Of a stretch of 64,000 bases of DNA, positions 11,112 through 24,190 are shown piece after piece (position 1 is the first letter of the stretch; every line of letters starts with the position of its first letter). The position numbers were made by a program, and so were the translations under genes. Source of the DNA: Gracilaria domingensis (Eukaryota > Rhodophyta > Florideophyceae > Gracilariales > Gracilariaceae); NCBI GenBank assembly GCA_022539475.1, contig VCMS01000074.1, forward strand, positions 1 through 64,000, in the 5' to 3' direction. Under the pieces are notes generated by a model. The model was given only the letters and a program-made list of their open reading frames with translations. It made no database searches and was not told where the DNA came from.

Positions 11112-14100
11112 TCATTGCTGCGAAAGACAGAATCGCAAACCTCTGCCGGGATTGACCAATGGGGCGAGGAAGAAGCCAAACTGGTAGCGGCGGCAGGGAT
11201 GTTCGGATGTGCCAAGCCACAGCTTGCCCTTGTGCGGGGCGTCGAACTCCAGCCTTCTTGACCGCTGCACCACAGCGGCAGCTGGTGCGGCGCCGGGGTG
11301 TGGCACGCACGTGTCGTCGTGCAAGCTGCACAGCTGCGAGGAGTTATCCGCAAGCATCACATCGACAGCGCCGGCGCGCAGCGACACGAAAATCGGAATT
11401 TTGCCCGCGAGCGAGAAGCGGTGCGTGGCCACGCGCTGCGCCACGTCCACACGACCAACACGTCGTCGTCGTATCCCGCCGCACTCGCGCGCCGTCGTCG
11501 CACATGGCACGCACCGTGTCGGCACGGGCTGCAAGTGCGCGCGCAGCGCGCCGCCGACAGCGGCGCCGCGGCGCGTGTCCCACACGCGCACGTCGCCGTC
11601 ACCGTCGCCCGACGCGGGCGCGCGAGCCGTCCGCGCACAGCGCCACGCACAACAGTGCTCACCGTGGCCGAGCAGCGCGTCGCACACGGCGGCGCCGGAG
11701 CGCACGTCCCACACGCGCACCGCACGGTCGTGCCGACCGCCGGACGCGAGCCGCCGCGCGTCCGCGCTGAACGAAAGCGCCGCCACGGTGCGCTCGTGCG
11801 CGCGCAGCACCTGCGGCCGCAGCGCGCCGCTGGCGCCGTCCCACAGCCGCACCGTCCCGTCCAGCGACCCCGTCGCAATCCACCGCCCGTCAGCGCTCAC
11901 GCACACACACTCAATCGCCTCCTCATGCGCGTCCCTCACCGCGGCTGCCGCTCTCCGCCTGCGCGCCCTCACATCCCACACTCGAACGCTTCCGCCATCC
12001 ATCCCGGCAAGCCCGACAGAGCCGTCTTCACTTGCACCCACGAAACGAACCCAACCACCCCCCGTACCCCCTTGTATCACGCCTCTTTCGCTCCCATGCT
12101 CCCACACGCCATAGCCTCCATCAACTGCACCCCAAAAAACCAGTTTCCCATCTTCACTGAGCGCTGCGCTACTCCCAGAAAGTCCGGCTTCAACAAGTTC
12201 AAGTAACTTCCGCTCTCAGCGTCCAGCACTCCAATCATTCCACCATACAAAGTTCCCGTTACAATCAGTTCCCCATTTCCACTGAACGCCACACTTGCCA
12301 CAGAACCATCATTCTCACAGATCTTTTCGCCGCTCTCTGCGTCCCATACGTAAACTCCACCCTCTTCCAACCCACAACACACCTTCCTTCCCGTCGAGCT
12401 CACAGCAACGCACTCGACATTCCCTTCTTTCCCACTCACAAGTTCCCGAGCAGTTCCATCGCCCTGCAGGTCCCACGTTACCACATTGCCAACATCTGCC
12501 AGCCCACACGCACCCATCTCGAATCCTCGCTCACACAAATGCACCAAATCGCTTCCTCCCTTCCCACACTACTCTCCACGTCCCTCGCAGCGTCCCACTT
12601 CTTCACGTTATTATTCAGCATCCACGTACACAACCATTCGTCCATCTTTTGACAACGCAGCGGATCCATACCTTCTTATCTTTCTTTCAAAACGGTTTAG
12701 ACTGCCGTGCGTTAAGTTGTACTCACTATTTCCCAACTTCTCACCATACCTGACCAAGATTGTCAACTCACTCTTATGTTTATGAATACCAATACGTCCC
12801 CTCCACTTGTATGCTCTCCAAATCAGCGCCCCAGCAGCCGTCAGGAACCCTTCTTCCGCCTTCAACCATGCTTCTTCTCTCTTCTCTGCAATCTCCGCAA
12901 CTTGCTCCAAAAACTCACGCGTCGTCTTACACTTCTTTGAATCGTTATCAGTCGTCCATACAGCTGCAACCACACTCCCTGGGCTTTCGACACTCGACCT
13001 GCTTAGTCTCGCCCATGTGCAGATCACTTCCAGTGCCCTTCTTCTCTTCTTCCTTTCCATGCGTGAAACGACCGAGTGCTGGTTTGGCCCCATTTGAAAC
13101 TTCATCTCTAACAGCAAGATTCACCTCTCTGTTGAGACCTTCGCTATCCATTCAGCGCTCAGTAGCAGCACAACCAATTCTTACTTCTCCGGCGTCCATT
13201 TGAGCAGTCGACAAACGTTGCTTATCCAGAATACCAATCTCTTGTCTTCCACCCCACATTCTCGTCTTCTGCATTCTTTCATGCAGTCTACAACCGTGCG
13301 TCTTCCACAACTGCTGCATTCTGGGCAACAATGGCCCCACTTTTGTTCGGTTTCCAACAGCAAACTTTCCCTTAACTTCATCCAAATCCTGCTTCTTCTC
13401 ACCCCCAGCCGCTCCTAAACTATTCGGAACCATTCGGATATTCTGTCAACTTTAGCAGTATCATCTCCAATGTACCCATTCAATAATCGCTTAATGTACC
13501 TGCGCTTCTCATCTCCCGAATCATGACGCAACACATCCAAAATGTCGTCATGCACACGCAGCACCTTCTTCCTTCCTCGAATCGCAATCTCCACCACAGC
13601 CACCGAGTCTAGAGCTTCCATCACCTTCACAGTCTCACCTGCCTCACTCACTCCCAAAGCTCTCTGCAGCTCGAGACAGTACTTCCTCTGCTTTTCCAGC
13701 ACAACCAATGTTCGAAGCATTTCCCGAATCGAGTACGTAAAAGGCTTATCCATTGAATCTGTCCTCCTTTCCATGACGCTCAGTACTGACATCGAAGTAT
13801 CAACACATTCCTTATCGCACCGTAACCGGCCGTGTCCGTAAATAGGTGACTTCTTTTGTGGTCTTGCAATCTTCTGATACCTACTCAGTTTGCATCCTCT
13901 TTGGCTTTCTGCCATTCGCGTCACGTATGTTTCGAACACCGGCACGGTCCAGCCAAAAAGTAAGGTATTCCTGCACAAGCTACAACCAGAATTCTCCTCA
14001 ACGCCTCCATACCTTGTCGGGATCTGAATCCTGCACTCCTTCCAATAGCGTTGATTCAGAAACATTGTTCGCGAATCCTCTTCTTTTTGCTTCTCAAAAC

Positions 14101-14361
14101 GTTATGAATTTGTCGGCCCCTTCAAAAGCGAGCTCAGAAGAGTATCCCTCGGACGTAATACAGAACAAGCGACTGTCAGCGTTCAAATCATAGTGTGCAA
14201 GATAGCAGAAATGTCTCACCCCCCATACAAACCCGTTCTCCTTCCATTTACATACGTCAACCGAAGAGACAGTGATGATCACACAAGACATATGCCTTGC
14301 CTTGTCAACGCTTCTAGCAGTTTCTTTCAAGATAATAGCTGATAACGCAGCTTCGGTTCCC
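11112..14361 (-). pseudogene. NB-ARC-WD40 copy B, frameshifted and cut by the gap
   Basis: Read leftward from the gap to a stop at 11112. The 3' third (11112 to about 12107) matches copies A and C, including their WD40 contact residues, but single-base losses in runs (for example near 11448, 11480 and 11654) break the frame. From about 12130 to 14361 it is more diverged, with many indels and a few coding differences (for example GDGTAREL where A has GGGSPREL), and some of these variants recur in copy E. The P-loop and N terminus fall in or beyond the gap. Error density rises toward the Ns, which fits poor sequence at a contig end; true decay or a chimeric copy is also possible. No function can be assigned as written. 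Confidence 0.75.
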
Positions 14362-14752
14362 NNNNNNNNNNNNNNNNNNNNNNNNNNNNNNNNNNNNNNN
14401 NNNNNNNNNNNNNNNNNNNNNNNNNNNNNNNNNNNNNNNNNNNNNNNNNNNNNNNNNNNNNNNNNNNNNNNNNNNNNNNNNNNNNNNNNNNNNNNNNNNN
14501 NNNNNNNNNNNNNNNNNNNNNNNNNNNNNNNNNNNNNNNNNNNNNNNNNNNNNNNNNNNNNNNNNNNNNNNNNNNNNNNNNNNNNNNNNNNNNNNNNNNN
14601 NNNNNNNNNNNNNNNNNNNNNNNNNNNNNNNNNNNNNNNNNNNNNNNNNNNNNNNNNNNNNNNNNNNNNNNNNNNNNNNNNNNNNNNNNNNNNNNNNNNN
14701 NNNNNNNNNNNNNNNNNNNNNNNNNNNNNNNNNNNNNNNNNNNNNNNNNNNN
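14362..14752. other. Assembly gap (391 N)
   Basis: A run of N lies between the 5' part of copy B and the upstream spacer of copy E, at the centre of the divergent gene array. Confidence 1.
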
Positions 14753-16658
14753 AAGTGCGCATCTTTGCATATACCTTTTTGTGCGTCGGGCGACAATCTG
14801 ATCGGCCAGGCACACGCCGAACAACCTCACCTCCACGCGCCTCCCTCATGGGTGGCACTCTGTACAGAACACGAAAAATTGGTCCTCCGCGCTGGGCGTG
14901 CAAGTAGTGCCGCCGGAGTGAGTGTGGTCTTGCGCGCGACTACGTCAATAGCGAATCGCCCACGCCACATTCCAAGGGGCACCCGTTGCACATGTGTTAC
15001 TGGCAAGACACCGAGAAGGGGTTCTTGCGCCCTGTGCGTGAGAACGGCGAGCAGATGGGGCTCGACAGACACGGTAAGTGCAATCTGCAGAAGACGAAAA
15101 TAGACGGTTCGAAACCACGCAAGAACGCGCAATGCGCCTCCACACATATTGCGTGTATGCAGCCCATACCTTGGCCAAGGATGGCTGCACACACTTGCGA
15201 CGATTCAGCGAACGAGAGCTCCCTATACTGCGCGGTCGCTGGCGCAGGGCGCGCACACGTGGCGCGCTGCGCGCTGCTCCGCCACCCGCAGACGTCCTGG
15301 CCCGCCGCTGGGCCGCTCGCTGCGATATGCACTTCGCGCATCAGCCCGCGACGCTTCCCGCTGGCCACACCCGCCGCGCGACTGCCCACCCCGGAATCCC
15401 GCCGCCACGGCACGCCGCGGGCTACGCGCCACCCACCTGCCGAATGTCGCCGAGGCGAAGCGCTCCGGCTGCGTTCAGGGAAGACGGCGTGGGGCCACGG
15501 TGATCTGGCGCGGCGTTGCGCGCGCGACCGGTTGCCTATTTCATCGACACCTACCTCGCGAGCGCGTCTTGTTGCCTGGCGCTTCGATTTGGCGTAGCGC
15601 AAACGCGGCCAACATGGGCACACCAGGGACACACGGTAGCTGCGCCGCGGTTGGCACGTGTCGCCAGTTCTTGCCGACCAGTTCATGGCTTCTGACAAGT
15701 TCTCAAGAGCAATCCCCGCCAAGCACCACTCGTTTCAGTTACCATAAGCGTACCTGTCACGGCGGCCATCCCTGTGGACCATGCAGACGGCGGTCGCGTT
15801 CACCTGGCTGGTGTCCTCACCTTCGCTGCGCCAGTGATGACCGAAGCATACGTCTTTGCGCAACTCTCCCCAGACAATTCAGACTTGGACCGCCTTCGAG
15901 TACCAATTAGGGCCATGCCCGCCCCTGTCGGTCCTTGCTCCACCCTTCCTTCTTCTTGCCACTTCTAGCCGCATTCTCCCCCGCCACTGCCAAACGAACA
16001 CAGCACTTTCCCTTGGTCAGGCCGAGTCACGCAACCGTGCATTCGTGGCCCCACAGCAAACAATGAGCACCCAGCCAGCCCGTAGCTGAGCATGGCGCAC
16101 CCGCTTGCGTTAGATCGGCTCTGTAATGTGACGGCCGCCTGCACTCATAGCTTCCGAGTCCACAAAATGCAATATCATGAGGCCTTCGTTCTCGCCCGCC
16201 CGGAAGCGCATCGCGATCCATCGCATTGACAGCAACGCTCAGGTGCCACATTGACTGTACGCTGTCAAACTGCACCACCTCCCACAGCGTTCCGACATCT
16301 CCAACATCTCATTCAGGCCACCCGTCTCTATCAGCTTTTCTGCGCTTCTCATCCACTCATCTCTCGGTCCTTCTGCGAACGCCCTCCCATCTGCATTCTT
16401 AACTGTGGTCAGATTGGTCACTATTGCATCTCGCTCACCTGGCTCGCACCGTCGAATAAATTGAGCTGATTCGGCAGTCAGACGTTGTCGCTCGCGCAAT
16501 CGTATCCCCTAACACATTCTCTGTGCCCCGGTTTCCGCTTGTCGGGAAAGAACGCTCTCCCGGCTCCCAATCATGCCGACACCGCTGTAGCACGGGCGCC
16601 CGGCGCGCTTACCGCTGCTAGTTCGAGTTTAGCTTCATTTCACATCAGCCAACCTGCC
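14753..16658. repeat. Diverged spacer upstream of copy E (type 2)
   Basis: Aligns with 23040-25488 upstream of copy C, with many small indels but without the 871-bp hAT-like insertion found there: the 8-bp target CTTCGTTC occurs once at 16184-16191. It includes a degenerate form of the conserved hairpin near 15153-15195 and the conserved promoter-like block at about 16290-16658. I see no supportable gene; several Arg-rich open frames reflect GC-rich composition. Confidence 0.65.
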
Positions 16659-19600
16659 ATGCTAGATCCATGTTTCTCCGCGGCCGCTGCAGTCGCAGCC
16701 GGCCCGTGCCAAGCCGACTCTCTAGGTACGTGGAGGACAAACCTCAAGCCCTGTTCGCCACCCACGCAACCTGGCCTGCGCAAACCGCCAGAGTCTGAGA
16801 CACGCTGTGCAAGCCAAAAAACTGACTCGATCAACATGCCGTCGCACGCGCCTTGAAGGATTGGATCAGCGAGTCAAGTGAAGAACACCTCTTCTGACTC
16901 ATTGCCGTGCAGCTTGGAAGAACTGTAGTATGCAGCAGGGCCGCACGGCGCACAAGTTGTTCAGCTAGCGCCTAGGACGTTGCGAGTGCTCTACGCTATA
17001 TGCATCGCAGTACAGCCGCAATCAAAACCTGACGAAGTTCGAGGCCACTGTGTGAGGAAGTTTGCAACGAGTTTGTACAGATATGGAGAAAGTTGGCGGC
17101 GTTACACCGGAGGCGTCATTGATTGGGCACAATACATGACCTCCACTTTGAAACATGGACCGTGCCGCACCAATCCTCCACGACTCAACTCTGGATTACG
17201 AATCATCGCAGAACGCTCTTGAGGCCGCAAAGCTCAGGCGCCGTATCTGCGAACATCCCGGAACACAAAATGGCTGGCGATGATGGCTGCCGGCGGGCCG
17301 CGGAGTTGGAAAGACCGTGCGCGTTCGGCGGAACCCTGAACAGCATTAGTTTGCATGATGTGAAAGAAGCAGGTTCCCGGGAGGTGTGCAGTTTATGGCA
17401 CACACTGGGAGCGGTATGCCAGATAGGTTGATCTCAGTGAAAGATTGCGGAGATTGTGAGACAGACGGGGACCAACCCAAGCTGTGCGAACACTTATCAC
17501 GTTGCGAAAGAAACTGCAGGAAGCTGCTACTGGACAAGGCCAAGCACCGATTTGTTTGTGTAAACTTTCACCACCGGTGTTCTCTTCCTGTTTGACGAGT
17601 GCTATGGAAGAGAACGCGGTTTGGTGCACGCCGTAGGAACACCTTTCCCGCATTCTTGCAAGATGACTGAACGCTGACAGGCGTCTTTGTGTTACACGAC
17701 GACGGCGACTTTGAGCTCGCCCCCTCTGAAGGCCGACAAATTCAAACCCGTTTTTCGAAGACAGAAAAGAAGAGGATCGCCCGAATCATGGTTTCTTTTT
17801 TCACGCTGAGTTTGGAGAGGTGCAGATTCTGAACCCGAGCAATATCGGAGGCGTTGGAGGAGATTCTGATTGACTTGTGCAGGAATACCTTTACTTCTTG
17901 GCTGTAGACCGGTGCCGGTGTTCGAAAATACGTCGACGCGAATGTCAGAACAAAAGAGGATGCAACTGGAGCTAGTATCATGAAGAATGCAGACAAAAGA
18001 AAGAAGATACACTAGTTACGGAACACTGGCCCGGTTACGGCTGCGATTAAGGACAATGTTGGTTGATACTTCGATTGTCAGACTTGGCGTCGTATGGAAA
18101 GAGGCAGGACAGCCATTCAGGAAAGCTTTAGCATTACTCTGATTCGGAAATGCTTCGAACATTGTGTGTGCTGGAAAAGCAGCGAGGAAGTACCTTGTCT
18201 CGATGTGGGCTGCAGAAGCTGTTGGGATTGAGTGAGGCAGGGGACCTGTGCAACGTGATGGAAGCTCTAGACTGGTGGCTGTTGGTGGAGATTTGCGATT
18301 TACGAGGAAGGACAGAAGGTGCTGCGTTTGCAGACGAACATTTTTGGATTGTGTGTTGCGGGTGTCGATGATTCGGAGATGCAGCAAGCCGCAGCGTTAC
18401 ATTAAGGCGGATTATGACGTAATGTCGGCGATACATTGGAGCATGATAGCTGCTAAAGTTGACCAGAATATCCGAAGTGTTCGATATAGTTTAGGAGCGG
18501 CCTGGGGCGTTAGAGAGAGCAGGATTATGGGATATGAAAGTTACGGAAAGTCGCCTTGTTGGAATACAATAAGTGGCGAGCCATTGTAGCACAGAATCCG
18601 CAGCAGTTGTGGAAGACGCACTGGTTGTAGGACTCGCCATGAAAATCGCACGAAGATCGAGAATCGGTTGGGACACCCACTAGTGCAAAGCACAGAGCTA
18701 TTGCGTTAATTGGCAGATAGCAACGTTTGTCGACTGCTTCAGGACCGCCGGGAAGATTAACGAACTTCGGGTTGGCTGCTACTGAAGCGCCGTGAAATGG
18801 AATAGCGAAGCGTCTCCACACCCGAAGAGCAGTCAGGCAACTTTGGCTGGTGAGAGGGACAAGTTTGACACAAATGGCCCGCAAACAGCCAACGTCCGTC
18901 GATTCACAGCTGAAAGGTACAGAAGAGGAAGAAAGAGGGCACTTGCAAGTGATTCTGACATGCGCGGCGCGCAGTCTAAGCCACTAACTGGGTGCTCAGC
19001 TGTCACGAAACCTCCACGGGAGGTGTACAGTGGTGTACCCCAGCTGCTATCGGCACGACTGGCATAACGCATTTCAAAGACAGTGCTTACAGACGGACGC
19101 CGCGTGAGGTTTTGGAGCAAGTTGCGGAGATGGCTCAGAGAAGACGAGCACAGCCTTATGGTTGAAGGCGTCGATATAACGGGTTGCCTGACGCTGCTGG
19201 GGTCGCTGACTGGACGAGCATCACATAGTGGAGGGAGGGACCGTTATTCGCCGAGGTATCAATTCAAAAACAAGATGATGAGTCGACCAATCTCTGGTCA
19301 GGTTGGTGAGAATAGTTGGAAATAGTAGATACAGTACAACTTACCCGCACGGCCAGTCTAAACGTGTTGAAGCAAAGCATAAGACAACTAGTATGGCATC
19401 CGGCTGGGCGTTGTCGAAAAGCATGTGCGCCGACCGAGTTCATGGTTACGTGTACGTGGAATGCACCTGATGAATAACGGAAGCAACGTGGGTATACGCT
19501 GCGAGGGACGTGCAGAGTAACGTGTGTGGGAAGCGGACGGAAGCGATTTGGTCCTGCATTTTGTCTGAGCGGAGGATCTTCGAGATCTGGGTTGCGTGTG

Positions 19601-21330
19601 GCTGGCAGATGTATCCGGACACTGTGGGTAACGTGGACCTGCAGGGCGATGGACTAGCTCGCGCAACTTCCCTTTTTCTGCGTGAGTGGGCAAAGAAGGA
19701 ATGTCGAAGTGCGGTTGCATGGTTGAGGCTCGCACGGGAAGCGAAGCGTGTGTTGTTGCAGGTTCGGTAGAGGGTGAACGCTTAGCGTACTGGGACGCCG
19801 ACGACCGCGCGCGAACAGATCTGTCAGAATCGATCGGTTCTGTGGCACAGCTGGTGGCGTTCAGTGAAATGGGAAACTGATTGTAACGGCGCCTACCATT
19901 ATTTGCTCTGGTGGAATGATTTGGAGGCCTGACCTTCTGAGAGCGGAAGTTACATTTACACTACCTGTTGAAGCCCGGCTTTTACTCTGGGAGTAGCGCC
20001 AGCGCTCAGTGAAGCATTGGAAACTGCGTTTTGGGTTTGCTCGCACGTTGATCGGAGGCTATGGCAGTGTGAGGAGCATGGGTACGAACAGAGAGCGTCG
20101 ATACGAAGGGGGTAGGGGGGTGGTGGGTTCCGCTTTCGTGGTGCAAGTGAGACGGCTCTGTCGGCTTTGCCGGGCTATGGCATGGCGAAGCTTCGAGCGT
20201 TGGGATGTGACTGGCGGCCGCAGGCGGAGAGCGGCAGCCGCGCGGTCGAGCGACGCGCAATGAGGACGCGGGCGACTCGACGCTGTGTGTGCTCCCGTCG
20301 CAGCACGCTGTACGGAGCTGGGGATTGCCGACGGAGCGCCGCGGGTCCTGGACCTGGGACCGGTAGGTCGGTCCTGTGGGACGGCGCCACGCGAGCCGCC
20401 CGGCGCAGGTGCTGCGCCATCGGCCGCACCTGAGCGCCCCCGTGGGCCGGCGCGCGCTTTGGTTCGCATTGCTCAGCGCACCTGGTCTCACGACGCGGCA
20501 GGCTCCGCGTCCGGCGGTCGGGCACGACGCTGCCCGTTGCCGCGACTATCAGCGCTATCACATCCGCCAGTGGTGCGGAACGTGCGCTCCGGACGCGCAG
20601 CCGTGGTGCGACACGGCTGCTCCGCACACGGATGAGCTACCGTGTTGTGCGGTGGCGCGTGTGCCCGCACCCGTTGGGACGGCTCGCGCGCCGTCGGGCG
20701 AACCTAGCGCGCGTGACGGCGATCGTCGGCGCTTTGCTCTGAGAGGGACGACGCGCCGCGTGCGCTCTCGCTGTCGGCGGCCGCCGCCCTGCGCGCGCAC
20801 TGAGCCGTGGACGCACACGACGTGGCGTGCGCCATGTCTGCGAGACGACTCGGCGCCGCGCAGGCCGCGGCATACCCGACGACGAACCCTGCTTGTCGGT
20901 GACTGGACCGTGTGCCTCGTCGAGTGCGTGCCATGTGCGACGACGGGCGCCGCGGAGTGGCGCGGGATACGACGACGACGTGTTGCTCGTGTGGGACGTG
21001 GCGCAGCGCGTGGCCCCGCACCGCTGTTCGCGCTCGCGAGTTGCCCGATGTTCGTGTCGCTGCGGCGCCGTCGCTGTCCGATGTGATGCTCAGCGTATCA
21101 CTCCCCGCAGCTGTCAGCCTGCACGAGACACGTGCTGCCGCACCCGGCGCGCACCAGCTGGCGTGTGGTGGGAGCCGTTCAACAACGCTGGCAGTTCGAC
21201 GTCTCGCACAAGGGCAGGCTGTGGCTTGGCACATCCGAGCACTCCTGCCGCCGCTACCAGTTTGGCTGCTTCGATCGACCCGCTGTCCATTAGGGGCAAA
21301 GGGTTGCGATTCTGTCTTCTGCAGCAATGA
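16659..21330 (+). pseudogene. NB-ARC-WD40 copy E, heavily degraded
   Basis: Homology to copies C and D runs from the start region (16659) to the terminal RFCLLQQ and stop (21328-21330), but dozens of small insertions, deletions and substitutions break every frame. Recognisable pieces include the Ala-rich start, the P-loop region (about 17280-17340), the EMLRTLCVLEKQ segment (about 18147) and late WD40 blades (about 20950-21020). Near 19960-20010 it shares a variant with copy B that A, C and D lack. The Ala tract has one 21-bp unit, as in C. Insertions are unusually frequent, so sequence quality may add to real decay. Confidence 0.75.
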
Positions 21331-21861
21331 TCGTTTGTTTTGTCACATCCGTATATACCAGAATCGCGACCAACAAAAACATCAAACTCATCCTTTCACG
21401 CATTGCGCGCCTGATCACAGCGCCATCTTTTTCTCAACGCATTTACGTCAAAGCACCGCCTCACGTCGCCAAGCTTGCCTCAGCTGCCTGCCCAATGTGC
21501 GCAACGCACAGTCGTATCACCCCATACCCGTTGGAGCGTGCGTGTACAAACGGACGGCCAAACAACGCCAAAACAGAACGAGTGCAACGGAGCTTGCTGA
21601 AACAGGGTGTGGCAGAAGTCGACTTCAATTGGTGCCATCTAAATCATAGAGCAAACCTCATACACGCATTCATCGAGATGGTCGTAAGGCTTCGATTAGC
21701 CATAAATAAAAAGAGCTCTTGAGCTGCAAGAGAAAGAGCGGGAGCAAACAACCCAGATATCAGCTTTGATACAAAAACCAGTGTCTGTCGAGCAGCTGCA
21801 ATAGCGGTCGGAGCCCATCTCTTTCAGAGGGATGGAGTAATAATAACTTTGACCACATGAG
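21331..21861. repeat. 3' flank of copy E, homologous to spacer start
   Basis: Matches 29473-29990 after copy C, with modest divergence, up to the junction GACCACATGAG, where an inserted element begins. Confidence 0.75.
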
Positions 21862-22962
21862 CAGGGGTGTCGTACAATATATTTCTATTGCAATATATTG
21901 CAATAAGCAATATTTATTGCCTATTGCACTCCTATTCACATATTGCAATTGATATTGCGAAAGAAACATTATTGCAATTAGTATTGCACATCAAAATTTT
22001 ATTACAATATTAATTAGTCAGATTTAGTCATTTACAGTACACTTGGCCACAAAGACACGTTTCGTATTCATAACCACTCATAACCCTACACGTGTGCACC
22101 ATAACAGCTTATATAATTTTCAAAATAAGTTTGGGTTTTGTTTTCACTAAAATAGTTTAAATAGTGAACTAGTCGGTAAGATATTGTCGAGGGTCAAGGA
22201 TGGATGGCACTCCAGACATCCTGCGCCGTGTTCGACGACGGCGGCTAAAGCGCTGGATGCGCCGTTGTCGACGGTCGCGCTAGCCGCCGCCGCCGCTGGC
22301 GCAGTAGTACTTAGATCTGAATCGGTAGAAGTCCTGTTTAGTCTAGTGGTAACTAACCTATCGTATTCAATCTATCTACTCAGTAAACGACAGCTTTACG
22401 ACGGTCTTTGACCGAGCGCGACGCAGCCCTACGCAGAGCCGTGAGTCCGTAAATCCGACGCAGCTGTTCGCAGGAGCCGTAAGTTGCGTTGCACATGCTG
22501 CCCACCGGCGGGCCGCCACTGTGTGTCTCAGCTACGTCCGTCCGAACAGCCCACCCGCGGGCCGCGACACCGGACTGTGCTATTTCTTTCTAGTCCCACT
22601 CTGGGACCAGTGCGGATCTAGCGATAGATCTTAGCGATAGATCTCAACAGATATCTTTTTTTCTGATTACTTTTCCCTTTGTTTTGTTTGCAATTTCTTG
22701 ATCATTTTTAAAAACGTTTTAAAAACTTTGAAGTTTGGCATTAACATTATTTAGAATAAATACGCATTGCTAGAGCCTAAGCACGCTGATATGTACACTT
22801 ACATATATATATCTCAAACCATGAGCAGTGCAGTTTAATTTCTAGACAAACACGCTTCGAAAAAAGGCAAAAAAATGTGACTAAATATGACTGACTACAA
22901 AATTCATTGAGTGACTTCAAATTTTCGACTTGGTCAAAAATGTAGTCAACAATACGGCTCTG
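21862..22962. mobile_element. AT-rich hAT-like composite element (contains a solo LTR)
   Basis: Inserted where the spacer homology breaks. The left end reads CAGGGGTGTCGTACAATAT. The right end, read inward on the minus strand, is CAGAGCCGTATTGTTGACTA, which resembles the terminus of the hAT-like element at 24191. Both begin CAG-R-G, typical of hAT ends. The flanking octamers (CACATGAG and GCTCAAAG) do not match, and part of the normal spacer, including the hairpin array, is missing, so this may be two half-elements joined by deletion. No transposase is visible, and the interior is AT-rich with many ATTGCAATA-type motifs. Confidence 0.5.
22185..22649. mobile_element. Solo LTR with 5-bp target duplication
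   Basis: Begins TGTCGAG and ends CTCAACA, a 7-bp imperfect inverted pair with TG...CA termini. It is flanked on both sides by GATAT (22180-22184 and 22650-22654). The 465 bp are more GC-rich than the AT-rich element around them. This is what remains after recombination between the two LTRs of a Ty3 or Copia-type element that inserted into the hAT-like sequence. No internal retroelement sequence is present. Confidence 0.75.
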
Positions 22963-23526
22963 GCTCAAAGTGGATGACTGGATCGATTTTCAACTGTCTC
23001 GCAAACAAGTGCGCATCTTGATATCATTTTTGTGCGCCTGCGACATGACTCGGCCCACGCCGACAACCACTCAGCTATGGTGGCACTCTGTCAGAAACAA
23101 AAATTGGTCCTCCGCGTTGGGCGTGGAGTGGCGGTGTGGCATGCGCGCAGACATGAATGCCTCCGTTCAAGGGTACCGTTGCACATGTCGTACTCGCAGA
23201 CACGAGGAAAGGGTTGCGCCATGTGCGGAGACGCGAGCGATGGGGGAAGACACGGAGTGCAATTGCAGAAGAGAAAAATTGACGGCTCGAAGCCGCCAAA
23301 GCTCGCAATTGCCTCCCAACATTTGCGTGTATGCAGCCATCCTGCCAGGGATGGCTGCCTACACTGGCGACGATTGACAAACGAGAGCTCCCTTACTGCG
23401 CGTCGCGGCGCAGCGCGCCGTTGGCGGCTGCGCGCTGCTCGCCACACGCGCGTGGCCGCCCGCCGCTCGCGTGTGTCGCGCATCGCCGCGACGCTCCGCA
23501 CGGCCGACTGCGCCGGCCGCCGCCAC

Positions 23527-23572
23527 GGCACGCGCGGCACGCGCGGCACGCGCGGCACGCGCGGCACGCGCC
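23527..23572. repeat. 9-bp minisatellite, five units
   Basis: Five head-to-tail copies of a GC-rich nonamer (GGCACGCGC). Confidence 0.9.
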
Positions 23573-24190
23573 ACCCACACGCCGATGTGGGCAAGCGCGC
23601 CGCGGGAGAGACGCGTGGCCACGTGCTGGGCGTGGCGCGCGGGTTGCGTTTTCTCGACATACTCGGCCAGCGCGTTTGTTGCCGGCGCTTGATTGGCGTG
23701 AGCGCAACGCGCCACATGGCACACATGAACACGTAGCTCGCCGCGGTTGGCACGTGTCGCAGTCTTGCCACCAGTTCATGTTTGACAGTCATCATGCATA
23801 ACTTCGTTACCTTTCACGCACGATGCAGAGCGTGTGTTCCAGCCCTGGTGTGTTCCTCATATCGCTGCGCCATGATGGCCGAAGCGTATGTCTTCAGCTT
23901 CTCCCAAAAAAAGTCAGTTGGACGCCTTCGAGTACCCAATTAGGGCAGCCGCCCTGACGTTGCTCACTTGCTTCTTATTCCACTTTAACCGCTTCTCCGG
24001 CCGCTGCCAACGTACAAAGCAGTGTTGTGGTCAGCCGAATCACGCAAACACTTCATGTGGAGCCCCATAGCACCACAGTTAGTGTCAGCAGCGCTGCGGA
24101 GTATGGCGCACCGGCTTGCGTTAGAACGCTCTGTGTGACGCCGCTGCACCATACTTCCGGTCACAAAATGCAATATGAGAGGCTTCGTTC

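Noticed and set aside
23032-23736. 234-codon frame in the E-C spacer, partly similar to frames at 30306 and 37135
   Set aside because: Similarity exists in two frames at once, with no excess of silent changes, and much of the frame is a 9-bp minisatellite or Arg-rich.
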